Positions 33,714 to 45,279 of a stretch of DNA of 64,000 bases are shown one piece after another (the first letter of the stretch is position 1; the number at the start of each line of letters is the position of its first letter). The notes under the pieces are model-generated. The model saw nothing but the letters and a program-made list of their open reading frames with translations, had not been told where the DNA came from and searched no databases. The position numbers and the translations under genes were made by a program. Source of the DNA: Pezicula radicicola (taxonomy: Eukaryota; Ascomycota; Leotiomycetes; Helotiales; Dermateaceae); NCBI GenBank assembly GCA_003008705.1, contig PDUO01000002.1, positions 18,898-82,897 on the forward strand, read 5' to 3'.

Positions 33714-35031
33714 AGTAAATTAGGCTGTCTATCATGCTATAAATTTCCTTGTCATAATATATACTCTGTACCTAGTACCTTTCTAGTACTAGCTACTCTT
33801 AAGAAGTATGTATTTAGATAGACGCCGTCTATTTAGCTTATATAAACTTATACGGCCCTTATAATGCTCTATCTTATTATTGAACGAATGACTTACTATT
33901 TTCAATGTCAAAGTTATAGAGTAGTCTTTTTGTAGTGCAAAGACTTATCCTGTAAAAAGAATGCCTTCCGTTCGATGTCGGCTAGGTTGTAGTTGAAGAT
34001 CTCACGATAATGACATTAGAAAGTTTATGGTCTAGCGGTCGCCTCTTCTACGCACATCATAGCTCACAGGCGACATATGTCTTATTAGGAGCAATCAAAG
34101 TACTGCTGCCTGCGATGCATATTTCTTCATCTATTTCATCATAAAAAAGCACTAACAAACTTTTAGGAAATTTACCATATCTCAACCACTGGGACTAAAA
34201 TTTCCGAGAAGGCATACGCATTGTCCCAAGATCATACACCAACCTCTTTTAATATTTATACTATCTCCAACCCCCAGCCCCAAAGTTGTGTATACCTTGT
34301 TTCTCTGCTATAGCCTTCGCCTAGATTAAGTTCTATTTAGTACAACCTTTGTCAGATCTCAGATGCCTTTAGTCGACAGGAAGTTCTCGGTCCAGCCCTT
34401 CTTCTGCCACTGGTTAAACGTCATCTTCGAGTTCCAATCCAGAAAGCCTTTGCAACCACCGCTTCTTGTGTCAGGTGACCCAAAGTGTCTCGCAACTTCT
34501 CGGGTGTTCTGAATGACTCGACACCAAGATTTGCCGCCGATGCTGCTGTCATGTGGCGTATGCAGCTTTGAAATCGATAGGGAAGCCGGGGTCAACGTCT
34601 TAGGTGGGTTCTTTGTTAATATCCAGAAAGGAAAGGTTTATGGCTGAAAGAGTCTTCGCTTGGAGAATATGCTGCCTACGGGTAAATGGGAGACGGTTTC
34701 CGGCTTGGTGCTTAGAATCAAATATTGGTAGAAAGTCGATGATGTACGCGACGTGAGAGAATATGCAATACACACTATACGCATTTAGCCGCTGCTTGAA
34801 AGACCCCATTCGAGTTTTTCGCAGGCCATGGTTGGGTCACAATCAGGGCACTGCAGAGTCGATGGAAACGCCGCTTACCCGGAAAATCGAAGGGCGGTAA
34901 ACCCTAGAAGTTACAAAACAGCGACAGTCTACAGAGCCCAATGTATCTTTAGGATTATATTAGACTAATATTATGGTCTCTAGTAGTAAGCGGGAAGTCA
35001 GGATTCTTATATACAGAAAGATATCCCTTTA
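33714..35031. other. Intergenic, no confident gene
   Basis: About 1.3 kb. The first 200 bp are AT-rich. On the minus strand, frames at 34600-34809 and 34359-34595 are open, and the second ends in a plausible coding tail (FLDWNSKMTFNQWQKKGWTE), but no family is recognised and they are separated by a stop. It is perhaps a decayed gene. Confidence 0.4.
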
Positions 35032-36692
35032 TCATACTTTTCCATCCGGCATGCTCAGCCATGCCAGTCCACCAACAATTGTACAAACCACGGCCGTCGT
35101 TAAGAACCCCGCCCCAACCCGATCAGATTTAGTAGAATCCCTGGCCGCTGTCGGATCCTGCGCCGAGGGGTCATTGATGCCAGCATTGGGGTCACCTTGA
35201 CTGGTGCCGCCGGTTGAGTTCGTCAGAGGCGCCTTAGCCTGCTGAATTAGATTGCTCTGGATGACCTCCAGGGCGGCCATCTGCTGACCTACACCTGACG
35301 TGCCATCCCAATCCACACCTTTAGACCAGCTCAACCCACACATCCTGCCATTGGGGTGGTCCGAGGGGGACCCAGAGCACTGCAGCGCCGCAGCTGCGGC
35401 AGAAGTCTTGAGAACAGCAATGACGGCATCGTAAATGAATGGTGCGACTTTGGTGGCTGCGGCCATCCAGCGAGTGAGGTAGGCTTTATAGCTGAGCATG
35501 TCGATGGTGCAGTGGACTAGAGCCGCTTCGCACGCTACTTCGTTGGCAATACCATCTGGAAAGAAAATGTTGATCGTTGCATTGAGCAGACCTTCTACTC
35601 GGTCATGCCAGATGGTACTACCGTTTGTCTGACAATTTGTTAGGCTTGACATCTTAATAGGAGTTGAGGAAATCGTGTGCATATCTCCGACTGTGTAACT
35701 TCTAACTTACAAAATTGTACATGGTTGCGGCACCTAGAAGGAAGACGCCGGCGTTATATGAAAACTGCTGCTTATTGATGACGGTGCAGTTTTGATTGCT
35801 GTCAGTACCGTCATAGACCATATAATTTTCGTCTACGAGACCAATAGCTGTCACCCAGTCCCAGGTTGATTCCGCCTTGGCGGCGTATGAAGAATTGCCG
35901 GTGTAAGCTGCAAGTCGAGCGGCGAGATTGAAGAAACATCCATTGGCGATCGAGTTTTTGTAGCTGTAACCGTTTAGGAAAGCGTACGCTTGCCAGTGTA
36001 GACCTCCTCCGCATAGATCATCGAAGCGAACTACCTGAGTGTTGTAGACTGCCTGGGCAAGAGCGAGCCACTGTGGTTCATCTGAAGCAGGATTCGTGAA
36101 ATTCAATTCAGCGGCAGTCATCGCCGACAAAGCCCAAAAGGCTGTTTTATGGATCAGTATTTGTGGGTTGTTATCAGTTGCAGAGGAATAGAATAATGTT
36201 TCAGGTGGAAAGAGATGCTGAAGTACCTTGATCATCATTACCCATTCCATTCGTTTGATTCTGGGGCAGATAGTCATCATTGGCGCCTGTTTGGAACAGC
36301 ATTCCTTGTAACACCACATCATTATATGTCGAGTCCCCTGTGTAATACCAGTAGTCAATGAGACTTCCAAACATCGCCCCGGTCTCCCACCAGAAGTATC
36401 CTTCGTCTGTTACGGCTGGAGTTGGAGGAGGGCCTGGCAACTGTCCTGGAATCTGGCCCGAAAGATTGCCCTTGTAATAGGTCATCATATCATAGGCAAT
36501 AGTGCCTGCCACTGACTTGATCGAGTCTGCCTCGTGAATTAGTTAATATAAAAATGTTCTGCAAGACAAGAGGGAGATCGGTTAAGACGCACCTGTCGAA
36601 CTCAAATCAAGATCAAGCCCCGCCACGACATGGCTACAGATGCACACCACCAGCACCAGCGCACGTGTTGAAGGTAAAGAGCACCACAGCAT
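35032..36692 (-). CDS. GPI-anchored GH76 family (Dfg5/Dcw1-like) alpha-1,6-mannosidase/transglycosidase
   Basis: Cell-wall enzyme of about 460 aa. The start at 36692 gives a signal peptide ([20 protein letters not shown]). After a first intron comes [20 protein letters not shown], then [20 protein letters not shown]. The catalytic twin aspartates sit in GMGNDDQ, with the following residues [15 protein letters not shown] after an intron. Further blocks are [37 protein letters not shown] and [19 protein letters not shown]. The last exon has C-rich segments ([30 protein letters not shown]), a Ser/Thr-rich stem and a hydrophobic tail ([17 protein letters not shown]) typical of GPI attachment. Family members process the mannan core of GPI proteins for linkage to the wall. 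The gene looks intact, with three introns. Confidence 0.9.
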
Positions 36693-37802
36693 GGCTCGAT
36701 CACATTTGGCGGGTTAGATGGATAAGTAAATGGTATCGGGAGGATGGATCATCGGCCGTGTTGGCAAAACACCAAAGACAATAATGAGGGTATCCTGCTA
36801 GTTGAACGAGTTGACATCAGGACGATGGTGTGCAGTTGATATTGCGGAGAGAATGACGTCTGTGCATTATTTATCGATGGTGGCTACAAGACACTAGTAC
36901 GTGCTGTAACAGACTAACAGTGCCTTGCAAACCGGACTCCGGAGGGAGCAGGAGAGTCAGGAAATCCAGAGTGTGGGGTGGGGTGGTTAATAAGTAGTCG
37001 CATTAACCACGGTACAGTATGTTAACTCCGAACTGAGATGCCCTCGGGCCTTCAGTAACCAAAGAGAGATGTGTATAATTCTATGGCTTACGTAAAAACA
37101 GTATTTTGATTCGCTGGTAAATTTGACGTAGTCCGATTTCATACGAGGTTGGAAAGCTTAAGCGATCGAGGCTGTGCCCGGAAATGGTTGTAGTATACAG
37201 TTACAGCAGGCGCTGTACAACTTGCAGGGTGTGAACGTGAGCAGTGTTCCAATTGGTGGTGCTATGGGGAATACGAGAGCCCTGTATTTTCGGAGAGCAA
37301 GCTTGTTATGCTTGTAGTAAGCTTATACTACAGAAAACGCTTAGTTCCTCTATTCTTAGGATGGGAAGGGCCAGCCTAATAATCTTCTGTATGCTTCTAT
37401 ACGAGGCTTCACGAGGAGGGGTGGGTCAGGCAATATTTCTATGGGTGGGTAGACCTTCCAGACCTATGGAGCACGGTACACCCGCTGATCTGCCTGATCC
37501 TCTGATCTGAACTTACAGGACTACAATAAGCTTTTTGCGCTCATCTCCAGACTCTTTGTTTCACATTACTATTATTCCCCTACTTGTATTATATCTTACA
37601 TCACACACCAAATCTTGATCAAATAATACTGTAATCCACAACAAAACACTGCGGAGTACGGACACACACTGCTCCGCATATATGGCGTGAGAAGTATACC
37701 TGAACCTGCGCAGATTCACATTCATACATACATACTGTACCAAGGGCCCTTGACTTCGGTGCTGTCCACAACTTTTGTCTTTTCCATACATACCTAACCA
37801 TC
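36693..37802. promoter_or_regulatory. Divergent intergenic region, GH76 / FLC gene
   Basis: About 1.1 kb between divergent starts. No coding sequence is recognised. It presumably carries both promoters. Confidence 0.45.
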
Positions 37803-40094
37803 ATGCGACTCTGCGCTTTAACTACTCAGTTCGCGCAGATGTTGCTGGTGTTTCCTCTGCTGCTGCTGCTGGCCGCCGTCTCAGCTGAGCGGGTCATCGA
37901 GACTTCGGCGTTGGCAGAATGCCAGAGCAATTCGAGATTCACAGCAAGCCTGTTCAACATCGCCTTCACTCCCAATAACCACAGTTTATCGCTCAATGTG
38001 GTCGGCGACTCATCTATTTCTGGAAATGTGACCTTTCAAGTTAAGGCGGCTGCTTATGGATACACTTTCCTCACCGAATCCCTAAATCCGTGCACTTTGG
38101 GCTTGACCAGTATTTGTCCACTGCAAGATATCCAAATCGCTTTTGAAGCCACTTACACCGATATCTCGACAGACGTAACGGGACGGTTCCCAGGCCTGGT
38201 CTATGGCATCCCCGACCTGGATGCAACGGTAACAGTCTTCATAAGGGCGACAGACAACCCAACGGTCAATTTGGCTTGTGTCCGTTTAAAGCTCTCGAAT
38301 CGCAAGACAATATACCAAGCCGGCGTAGGTTGGGCTACGGGTATTGTCGCAGGCATAGGCCTTCTTACCTCTGCTGTCATCTCTGGCCTCGGGCATTCCA
38401 ATGCGGCTTCCCATATCGCACTGTACGCCTTATCGCTCTTCAATTACTTCCAGGCCGTCGCTATCATCGGCTTCTGTGCGGTTCCTCTCCCGCCCATGGT
38501 GCAATCGTGGACACAGAACTTCAGTTGGTCAATGGGAATCATCAGGGTCGGTTTCCTGCAAAGACTAGCAACATGGTATCTCATTGCGACAGGTGGCAAG
38601 CCTTCGACAATTCTCGCTACGCTGAGCACCAAGTCCGTGCAAGTTGTCAAGCGGAGCGTTGGACTCATTGGAGAAGCAAACTCGCTGCACCGACGAGCCC
38701 AAACTGACGAGGTATCCGGCGGCGAATACATTGTCAAGGGCATAAAGAGAGTTGCATTCCGCGCAGACATGGAATCGACCAATATGTTCATGACGGGCCT
38801 CATCTTTTTCTGCATCTTTGTCATTTTTACCACACTTGGGGTCACCATCTTCAAGAAGGGCTGCGACTGGGCAATCCGAGCGCAGTGGATGAAGAGCCAC
38901 CGGTTCCAGAATTTCCGCGATCACTACCTTGTCACACTCAAGGGGATTATATTCCGGATTCTTCTCATCGGTTATCCTCAGATGACAATATTGTGCCTCT
39001 GGGAATTTACCCAAAATGATTCTATTTCCGAGGTCGCTCTAGCTGTGTTTGTCTTCTTCGGCATGTCTGCTGGCCTTGGTCTTGCGGCCTTCAACGTTAT
39101 TCGCATCGCCAGGCGGTCTGACAAGATATACCACACCCCAGCTTACATGATGTACGCTGATGCGACAACATTGAACAAATGGGGGTTCTTGTATATCCAA
39201 TTCCGAGCGTCAGCATACTATTATATCATTCCAGCCTTGGTCCATATATTGCTAAAGGGGATGTTTGTTGCATTTGGTCAAGAGAGCGGCACCACGCAGG
39301 CTATTGCTCTCGTCATCATCGAAGCAGCTGCCCTAATCAGCGCTGCAGTCCTCAAGCCATGGATAGACAAGCCCGCCAACGTTATCAACATCTCAATCTC
39401 CGTGGTCAACTTCCTGAACGCAGTATTCCTGTTGATATTTACCGGCGTCTTTGATGGTCCTGGTCTTCTTATTGGCGTCGTGGGTGTTGTTTTCTTTGTT
39501 GTCAATGCCGTCTTCGCTCTGGTTCTGCTCTTCGTCGTCCTCATCGCGGCTGCATTCTCCATTCGGAGGAATCCGGAGATGCGGTACCAACCTGTAGCCG
39601 ATAACCGTGCTTCCTTTATAAAGTCTCAAACGGCCTTGACGACGGAACTGGATGCCCTGGCGTTTACTGCGAGGGGTGGCAAGAGCTCGAAGGATGATAC
39701 CGAGGGTAGTCTTAATCATGAAGACGAGAACCTTGGCTTCCAATCCTCAGACATTAACCATGGCCACGGGGATAATGCACACTCCAGGACTTCTTACGTT
39801 GAGCCCTCTCGCTCTCCCATCACCCCATCCGCGTCTCTTTCCCCTGCCAATTTGCCATCTGGCAAGGAGCTGCAACATTCCCAAGGAAGTCATGGCGAAT
39901 TAGCGAATACGCGACCCAGCTCGCCCATCTCAAGCGCCAATTCCGGATATACCACGCAGAGTGGCAAAATTTCTTTAGATTCTCGGTCAGGGACCAACAA
40001 TACGTACGCAGTCCTCTATTTCCTCCTATTTTGATTAATTATTGCTAATTGTCAATATAGATCTTGGCAACGCGGGGCCGGTTACGACCACTGA
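37803..40094 (+). CDS. FLC/TRP-like membrane protein (ML-like domain plus TRP domain)
   Basis: Member of the fungal flavin-carrier/TRP-like (Pkd2-related) family, about 750 aa. It starts MRLCALTTQFAQMLLVFPLL, a signal peptide, followed by a luminal ML-like domain with cysteines (AECQSNSRF, LNPCTLGLTSICPLQD, VNLACVRLKL). Around nine hydrophobic segments follow between about residues 170 and 610, including FMTGLIFFCIFVIFTTLGVT and GLLIGVVGVVFFVVNAVFAL. A long Ser-rich cytosolic tail carries no recognised domain. The long open frame runs to 40034, but the family C-terminus WQRGAGYDH is restored by splicing at about 40003-40060, giving the stop at 40092-40094. Relatives in yeast are implicated in FAD import into the ER, cell-wall maintenance and calcium. 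The gene looks intact. Confidence 0.9.
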
Positions 40095-41319
40095 TGATGG
40101 GGAGATATCTCTCATTCTAACATACCTTCTGCGGATGTCTAAAGCATCTCCATTATCCTATGGATCAGTGCTGGGCTTCAGACAACTCTACAGGCTGGCG
40201 CCAAGAAAGACATTGACCTGCTCGTCCGTTATATCAGCTACAATATCGCATTGGAACTAGGTAGCATTTCACGGACCGAACTGTTTAATATCATTGCTTG
40301 GCTGAAGCAATGTTTCGTAAGCGAGGACCACTCGCGGTTGATGGCGAGGTTCGCTAGCATAGTGTCTGGTCGCTAGGGACGTCCGTATGAGAAGTGGAGT
40401 CTTGTTGACAGATTTTCATTTGTGTGGCTCTCGTCTTGGAATGACTCCAACCTTGTGATGGATGACTTTATTCCGAGTGGTTTCCAGTTGGAAGTGCTGG
40501 ATGGAGCGATTAACTCACCCCGGTTCCAGTTCTAGATGGCACCAGTGGACAGTCATATCTATTGTACAATGTTGAATGGCAAGGTTACTTGGGAGCAACA
40601 TATAGGTGGCAAGTAGTGTTGTATTCTGTGTTCTGTGAGGAGCAAAGGAAGCTCCGAATGGGCCTCTTAGAGTGGCGGCGGTCACATGACCATTCCCGTA
40701 TATTCACCATATTCGACATAAAATACGGCAGAACACTTTGGTTTTTTGTCTCCCAAAAGACTGCTATAGCGTGGTGGTAGTAACTTGGCCCACCGCTTAT
40801 CCTCTGTCCTGATCCACTTCCTCCTTTTTCTTCAACTTCAGCCCACAACATCCTCAATTCCTCATACACCGACTCTCCCCATTCAACACTTCCTATCTCC
40901 AACAACGGCCAAACATATCTTTCAACTCTACGAGAAACTTCTTACTCCAAATGCATTCCCCCACAGCTAATCCAAAGTCTATTCGAAGCAGAAAATGCAC
41001 ATGATCTTTCAACACTGACCAGTATACCAACCAACAGCAAGAATCCACTTCAATATCAAAAGGGATTGTTGAGCATACCGCAACAGCTAACAATTCATCC
41101 ACTCCTATCGATCTTGTTCCAAACCAATTCAGTGGCAATAAAATCATGTTGTTGACAGCCATCGCAATAGCATCAGGTATTGTAACAGCCGAGGAATACC
41201 AATACTAGCCCAATACCACCAGGAGGATTTTGGATCAGATGGTCTGAACACCGAGAAGTCAAGAGGCATTAGTGGCGTTACCAACCTCCCTCATGGGCAA
41301 GGACAAAGATGTTGTTGTG
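40095..41319. other. Gene-poor region, no confident gene
   Basis: Between the FLC gene and the helicase relic. Short frames such as one near 40385-40500 (WSLVDRFSFVWLSSWNDSN) look protein-like but are broken and match no family I can name. The end may contain further helicase remains. Confidence 0.4.
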
Positions 41320-42590
41320 TCGTGTCGAGGTCTTAGAATAGACTACCAGCGTCGATACTAGTTGCCGGGCAAGCCCGTTAGAAAGAATACAGGGCCATCA
41401 CAGCAATAACGACTATTCTATATCACATGAATATCGTCGGACAGACCAAGGCGACAATAGTCATAGTTCCACACAACGTACTAAGCGAATGGACGGTCAC
41501 GATGATGCAATGGGCTTCAGTGAGCACGATGATCCATATATATGCCTCCCGAAACTCTATCTCCGCCCTGCCAACATTAATTTCCTTAAATTCAATAAGC
41601 CCTCAGCTATAGAAGGGTTTTGGGGGGTTTTGGAAAGTTGAAATTATTTCGAAGCACATTAAATCCCTTTATAACTACATGAGACTTATATATAACTAAT
41701 TTCTTAATTAAACAATCTAGATTAGTCTAGAGACTTGCTAGGGTTGAAACGAACCCGTTGAAGTACTATTATAGGAAGTTAATAAATTAGAACAAGTTTT
41801 AAACTAGATACCTAAATTAAGTTACCGAAATCGAGTAAGTTACTCAAATTAAGTTAGTGACTCAAATCTTACAGAACATGTTATAGTATCTAACAGGAGA
41901 GAGACAAGTACAGGCTCTCTATTATATCATTTCTGTAGGACCTTAGTTAAAGGTTGCATAAGAAGTTCAAATTTCCTAAAATGTCCCAATAACCTTCCAT
42001 ACTCAGCTTATTCTCTACCAAACTCAATTGATCCGAGAAAATGTTTTGAATTGGGAAGATCCGCAGCATACGATTCTCATCGTCATATTTACACACTTGT
42101 GATCAAGTATTACTCGCTCAATCAGCCACCGAACAGCCCCAAATCTGTCAACCTCCCGAGTTATTTGGTCTTGCAGTTATAGATGAAATGCATAATCTGA
42201 GAAATTACGGGTCAAATTAAGCCAGAGTTATCATAGCTCTAAAGTATACAAAGCTCCTCGCCTCTCAGGGACTCTGATTGTCAACAAGTCAATCGACCTG
42301 CTCGGAGAACTGCCGATGGTGCCCGAACCATAGCTCAACTTTTGAAGTATTTGAAGGGGATAATCTTAGCAACCCATACCGTACTCGCCTGATACTGGAC
42401 CATTTGGGTCACACCTGGTACATTTGACAAGTATATTCTACAAATATCGGAGCCCGTATCAAGAGATCGACTTCTTGCAACACTTCTTCAACACGCACAC
42501 GAGGGTTCCGTAGGCTCATCCACACACGAACTCGACATAGACAAAGGCGACCAGAGAGAATCCACAAAAAAAAAGCTGAAATTATTACGG
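41320..42590 (+). pseudogene. SNF2-family helicase pseudogene
   Basis: Degraded remains of a SWI2/SNF2 ATPase. The block AITTILYHMNIVGQTKATIV continues into IVPHNVLSEWTVTMMQW, the motif Ia region of this family. At about 42160-42245 PELFGLAVIDEMHNLRNY corresponds to the DEAH-box motif II (DEMH here), followed by ARVIIALKYTKLLAS. Later SDRLLATLLQHAHEGS-type sequence is seen in other frames. In-frame stops and frame changes separate the pieces, and an AT-rich, TA-dominated stretch at 41640-41900 interrupts them. The Walker A lysine block is not recognisable. Non-functional. The parent type resembles the SNF2-like ORFs often found in fungal subtelomeric or repeat-rich regions, but this is only an impression. 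Confidence 0.75.
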
Positions 42591-42645
42591 CGGAGGGACA
42601 GTTTATGTATCGACAAATATCTTATATGTCACCCTCGAAACCTCA

Positions 42646-43730
42646 CTAGACATAAACCTCCTGGAACAACCACTTAGCAATGTTGTCATACATCTGTTTA
42701 GCCATTTTATCATTGATTATTTTTTGTTTCCCACTTGACTGCTTCTGATCAAAGCCTGGTAAGAGTCAGCAATTGCGGTGCAGCGTGGACTTGAAATTAA
42801 AAGGAAGAGAAAAAAGGATATTAAATCCTTACCATGAGGTTGACCAAGAATCTTCTCCCACCTAACTCCATTTTTCTCCCAAGCAACATCCGAGCCTTTC
42901 TTCTCCCCGCTCCCCGCCAATTTCTCAGCCATAATCTCTGAGTCTTTAGTTAAAGAGTCGAATTCGCAGCCAACTAGGTAGACCTTTTGTGGAAATTTCT
43001 CCCTCGATGCAAATGCCACACTAAGAAGCGGATCCTTCAGGTCTTGACCAGGTGGGATGTATCCGAAATCGAAAAGGCCAACTGAATGCACAGGCTTTTT
43101 TACTGGCTCGTCTTTAGGTTCTTTTGCCATTTGGTCTCTGATTCTTGATGTAAAGTCCACAACTGGGTACACGCCTACAACGCCTCCAAAAGTCCCTTTC
43201 AAACTCTCCATTTGAGCAACCGCGAGAGCCAAGTTCCCACCAGCGCTAAATCCTCCGAGTGCAACCTTAGTTTTATCAATTGGCAGTGAGTCATCCTCAA
43301 GCACTGCCTTAATGACATCGACGATTTCGTGAACAGATGTCGGATACTGTGCACTAGGTGCTAACCTGTACTCAATGCTTACAACTATCACCTTATTATC
43401 GCTAGCAAAAGCAGAACAGAATTTATCGTCTAATGCTGCATCGCAAATTACGAAGCCTCCGCCATGGATATCAATGTAGAGTGGCAATGGCGCATCCCCG
43501 GCTTGGTGGGTCTTAGGTACAAAGAAGCGGTGAAAGAGCTTAGGATGGCATGGATATGCTTTGGTGAATGTTGGTAGTATGGATTTGCTACTGCGAAGAC
43601 GTACAATTCCTAGACCAACGCGGACAACAAATTTGAAGATACGAAGTTGTATGTTATAGACGAGTCGTTTCAAGAAGGGTAGGGTCGGTTGGAGTATCGT
43701 ATACTTGTCGTCGTGGACCTCTGACGCCAT
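42646..43730 (-). CDS. Alpha/beta hydrolase, HSL-type esterase
   Basis: Esterase/lipase of the hormone-sensitive-lipase-like family (alpha/beta hydrolase 3), about 335 aa. It starts MASEVHDDKYTILQPTLPFL. The oxyanion motif is IHGGGFVICDA, the nucleophile elbow GFSAGGNLAL, the acid probably the aspartate in VGCEFDSL and the base the histidine in LGQPHG. The unspliced frame would run to 42717 with an unrelated tail. A 77-bp intron (42756-42832) instead gives QPHGFDQKQSSGKQKI and ends WLFQEVYV at 42646, which keeps the family pattern with Phe after the catalytic HG. Intracellular, with a short hydrophobic N-terminal segment. Substrate unknown. No clear operon-like partner. Confidence 0.9.
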
Positions 43731-44389
43731 TATTTCGATATGGAAAGTAAAAGGCGCGGTAAGTAGAAATTAAGTGTGGACAGAAGTTGTAAGTATTATT
43801 TTTCTCGGGCAAAAACACTCTTTATATATCTAGTTCTCTAATACTTGGATGTGACAGCTAACGCCAATACAAGGGCCAATGTAGTTCGAGACGACTGTAG
43901 AGTACGTGTGTGTTACTGTGTTAGAAGCTGGGATGACTACGGAATTACAAGGCTACCAAACACTTCCTGCTTGAAATGAGGAATCTAGCCTCGGTCATAT
44001 GCCTTGTAACCTAGAGTTGAGCGCACTTACCTTGTGAGCTCGCGACACTTAATTGTTTTGAAGCTCGCATACTGTACTACATTAAGCTTAGTTCACTGTT
44101 TGGCCACCGTGATTAAGTGTAGAAGGATAATTAATATTGATTGCCCTCGATATTCAACAAATCTGAGCCGTTTAATCACAGGTGGCTTGACAATCAAGAA
44201 TGACCGTCAGTTTTAAACCCCCTGAACCCTGAGATACAAATACCAAAATCCAGGATACAACAGCGTCGCTCTCAGCTCGCGGAAGGTAGTCGCTAACCCG
44301 TGCGTAATTCTAGGGGCACGGGCTGATGATCCGTTCATGTCGCTAGCTCCCAACTTTAAGCGAGTGGAAGAGAAGAAGCTCGTTTATGA
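43731..44389. other. Intergenic, upstream of the esterase
   Basis: Promoter side of the esterase gene. No other feature is seen. Confidence 0.45.
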
Positions 44390-44695
44390 TTAATATAACA
44401 ATTATAAACGGTTTAACTACTACTTATTACTATTAGAATAGACGGAGAGAACGTCCTAGCTGTCGAACCTATCATATAATATTCCATAAAAGCAACATCT
44501 ATTATAAATATAATAAAGACTACTATAACTATTATAATATTAATCTTATTTTATCTTCTTCTAAGACTAATCATTATCCTCTAGAGTATTAAGACTTTAA
44601 TTAATATTACTAGTACTAGAAATTTTAATAAGTATTAGAGGAGGTATAAGCAGAGATAGATAGATTATAACTAGAGTAAGAATAATAAATGTTAC
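44390..44695. repeat. Short AT-rich RIP-type block
   Basis: About 300 bp, TA-dominated and poor in CA/TG, ending abruptly near 44695. Decayed repeat sequence with no protein remnant. Confidence 0.6.
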
Positions 44696-45279
44696 GAACA
44701 TAACACGTGTGTTAGCTATAGTAGCTAACAGGACAGCTTATAGCCTGAGGCTCGGTAGGCAGGACTACATAGAGAGAAACATCTTCCTCTGTGATCGCCA
44801 ACTGGACCAGTAATCTTCGGGTGGGCATGAGTTGTGAGATGGCTGCGCCGCGTCGATATTCTCGTCCGGTGAAGGGATGGTATGGTACCGATGGGTATGG
44901 TACCGCTGGGTGCTGGCTGGGTTCGAAGTCGGGGAGAAGTAAGGTAGAAGGGAAAAAAAGATTGCTTGCTCTTAAGTGAGGAGACGCCGAAACGGGCCAA
45001 TGTGGTGGGTACGGGGTTAGACGCTTCAGACAGTTTTGCTTGCTCTTCGTAAGCCGGACGAGAAATTTCTTTTTCTGCGCACTATCGCCACGTATTGTAG
45101 AGATGCGGATCTGCCGTAGGATGTCCCCATCAAAGACTTTCACGCTGTTCGATCATGTTCGCGGAGGACGTTCTTGACCTGCTCACTAAGGTCTGAATTC
45201 GTCAGCGGGAATGGTCATTGAAGATGGAGAAGATAGGGTCACACACCGTCATAGATAGTATAACCTAACTAATAACCTA
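44696..45279. other. Intergenic downstream of the NLR-like gene
   Basis: A short direct duplication of GGTATGGTACCG lies at 44879-44904. Overlapping frames here do not resemble known proteins. No gene is called. Confidence 0.4.

Noticed and set aside
38201..39743. Several antisense and alternate-frame ORFs within the FLC gene
   Set aside because: They overlap a clearly coding 743-codon frame with membrane segments and a signal peptide.
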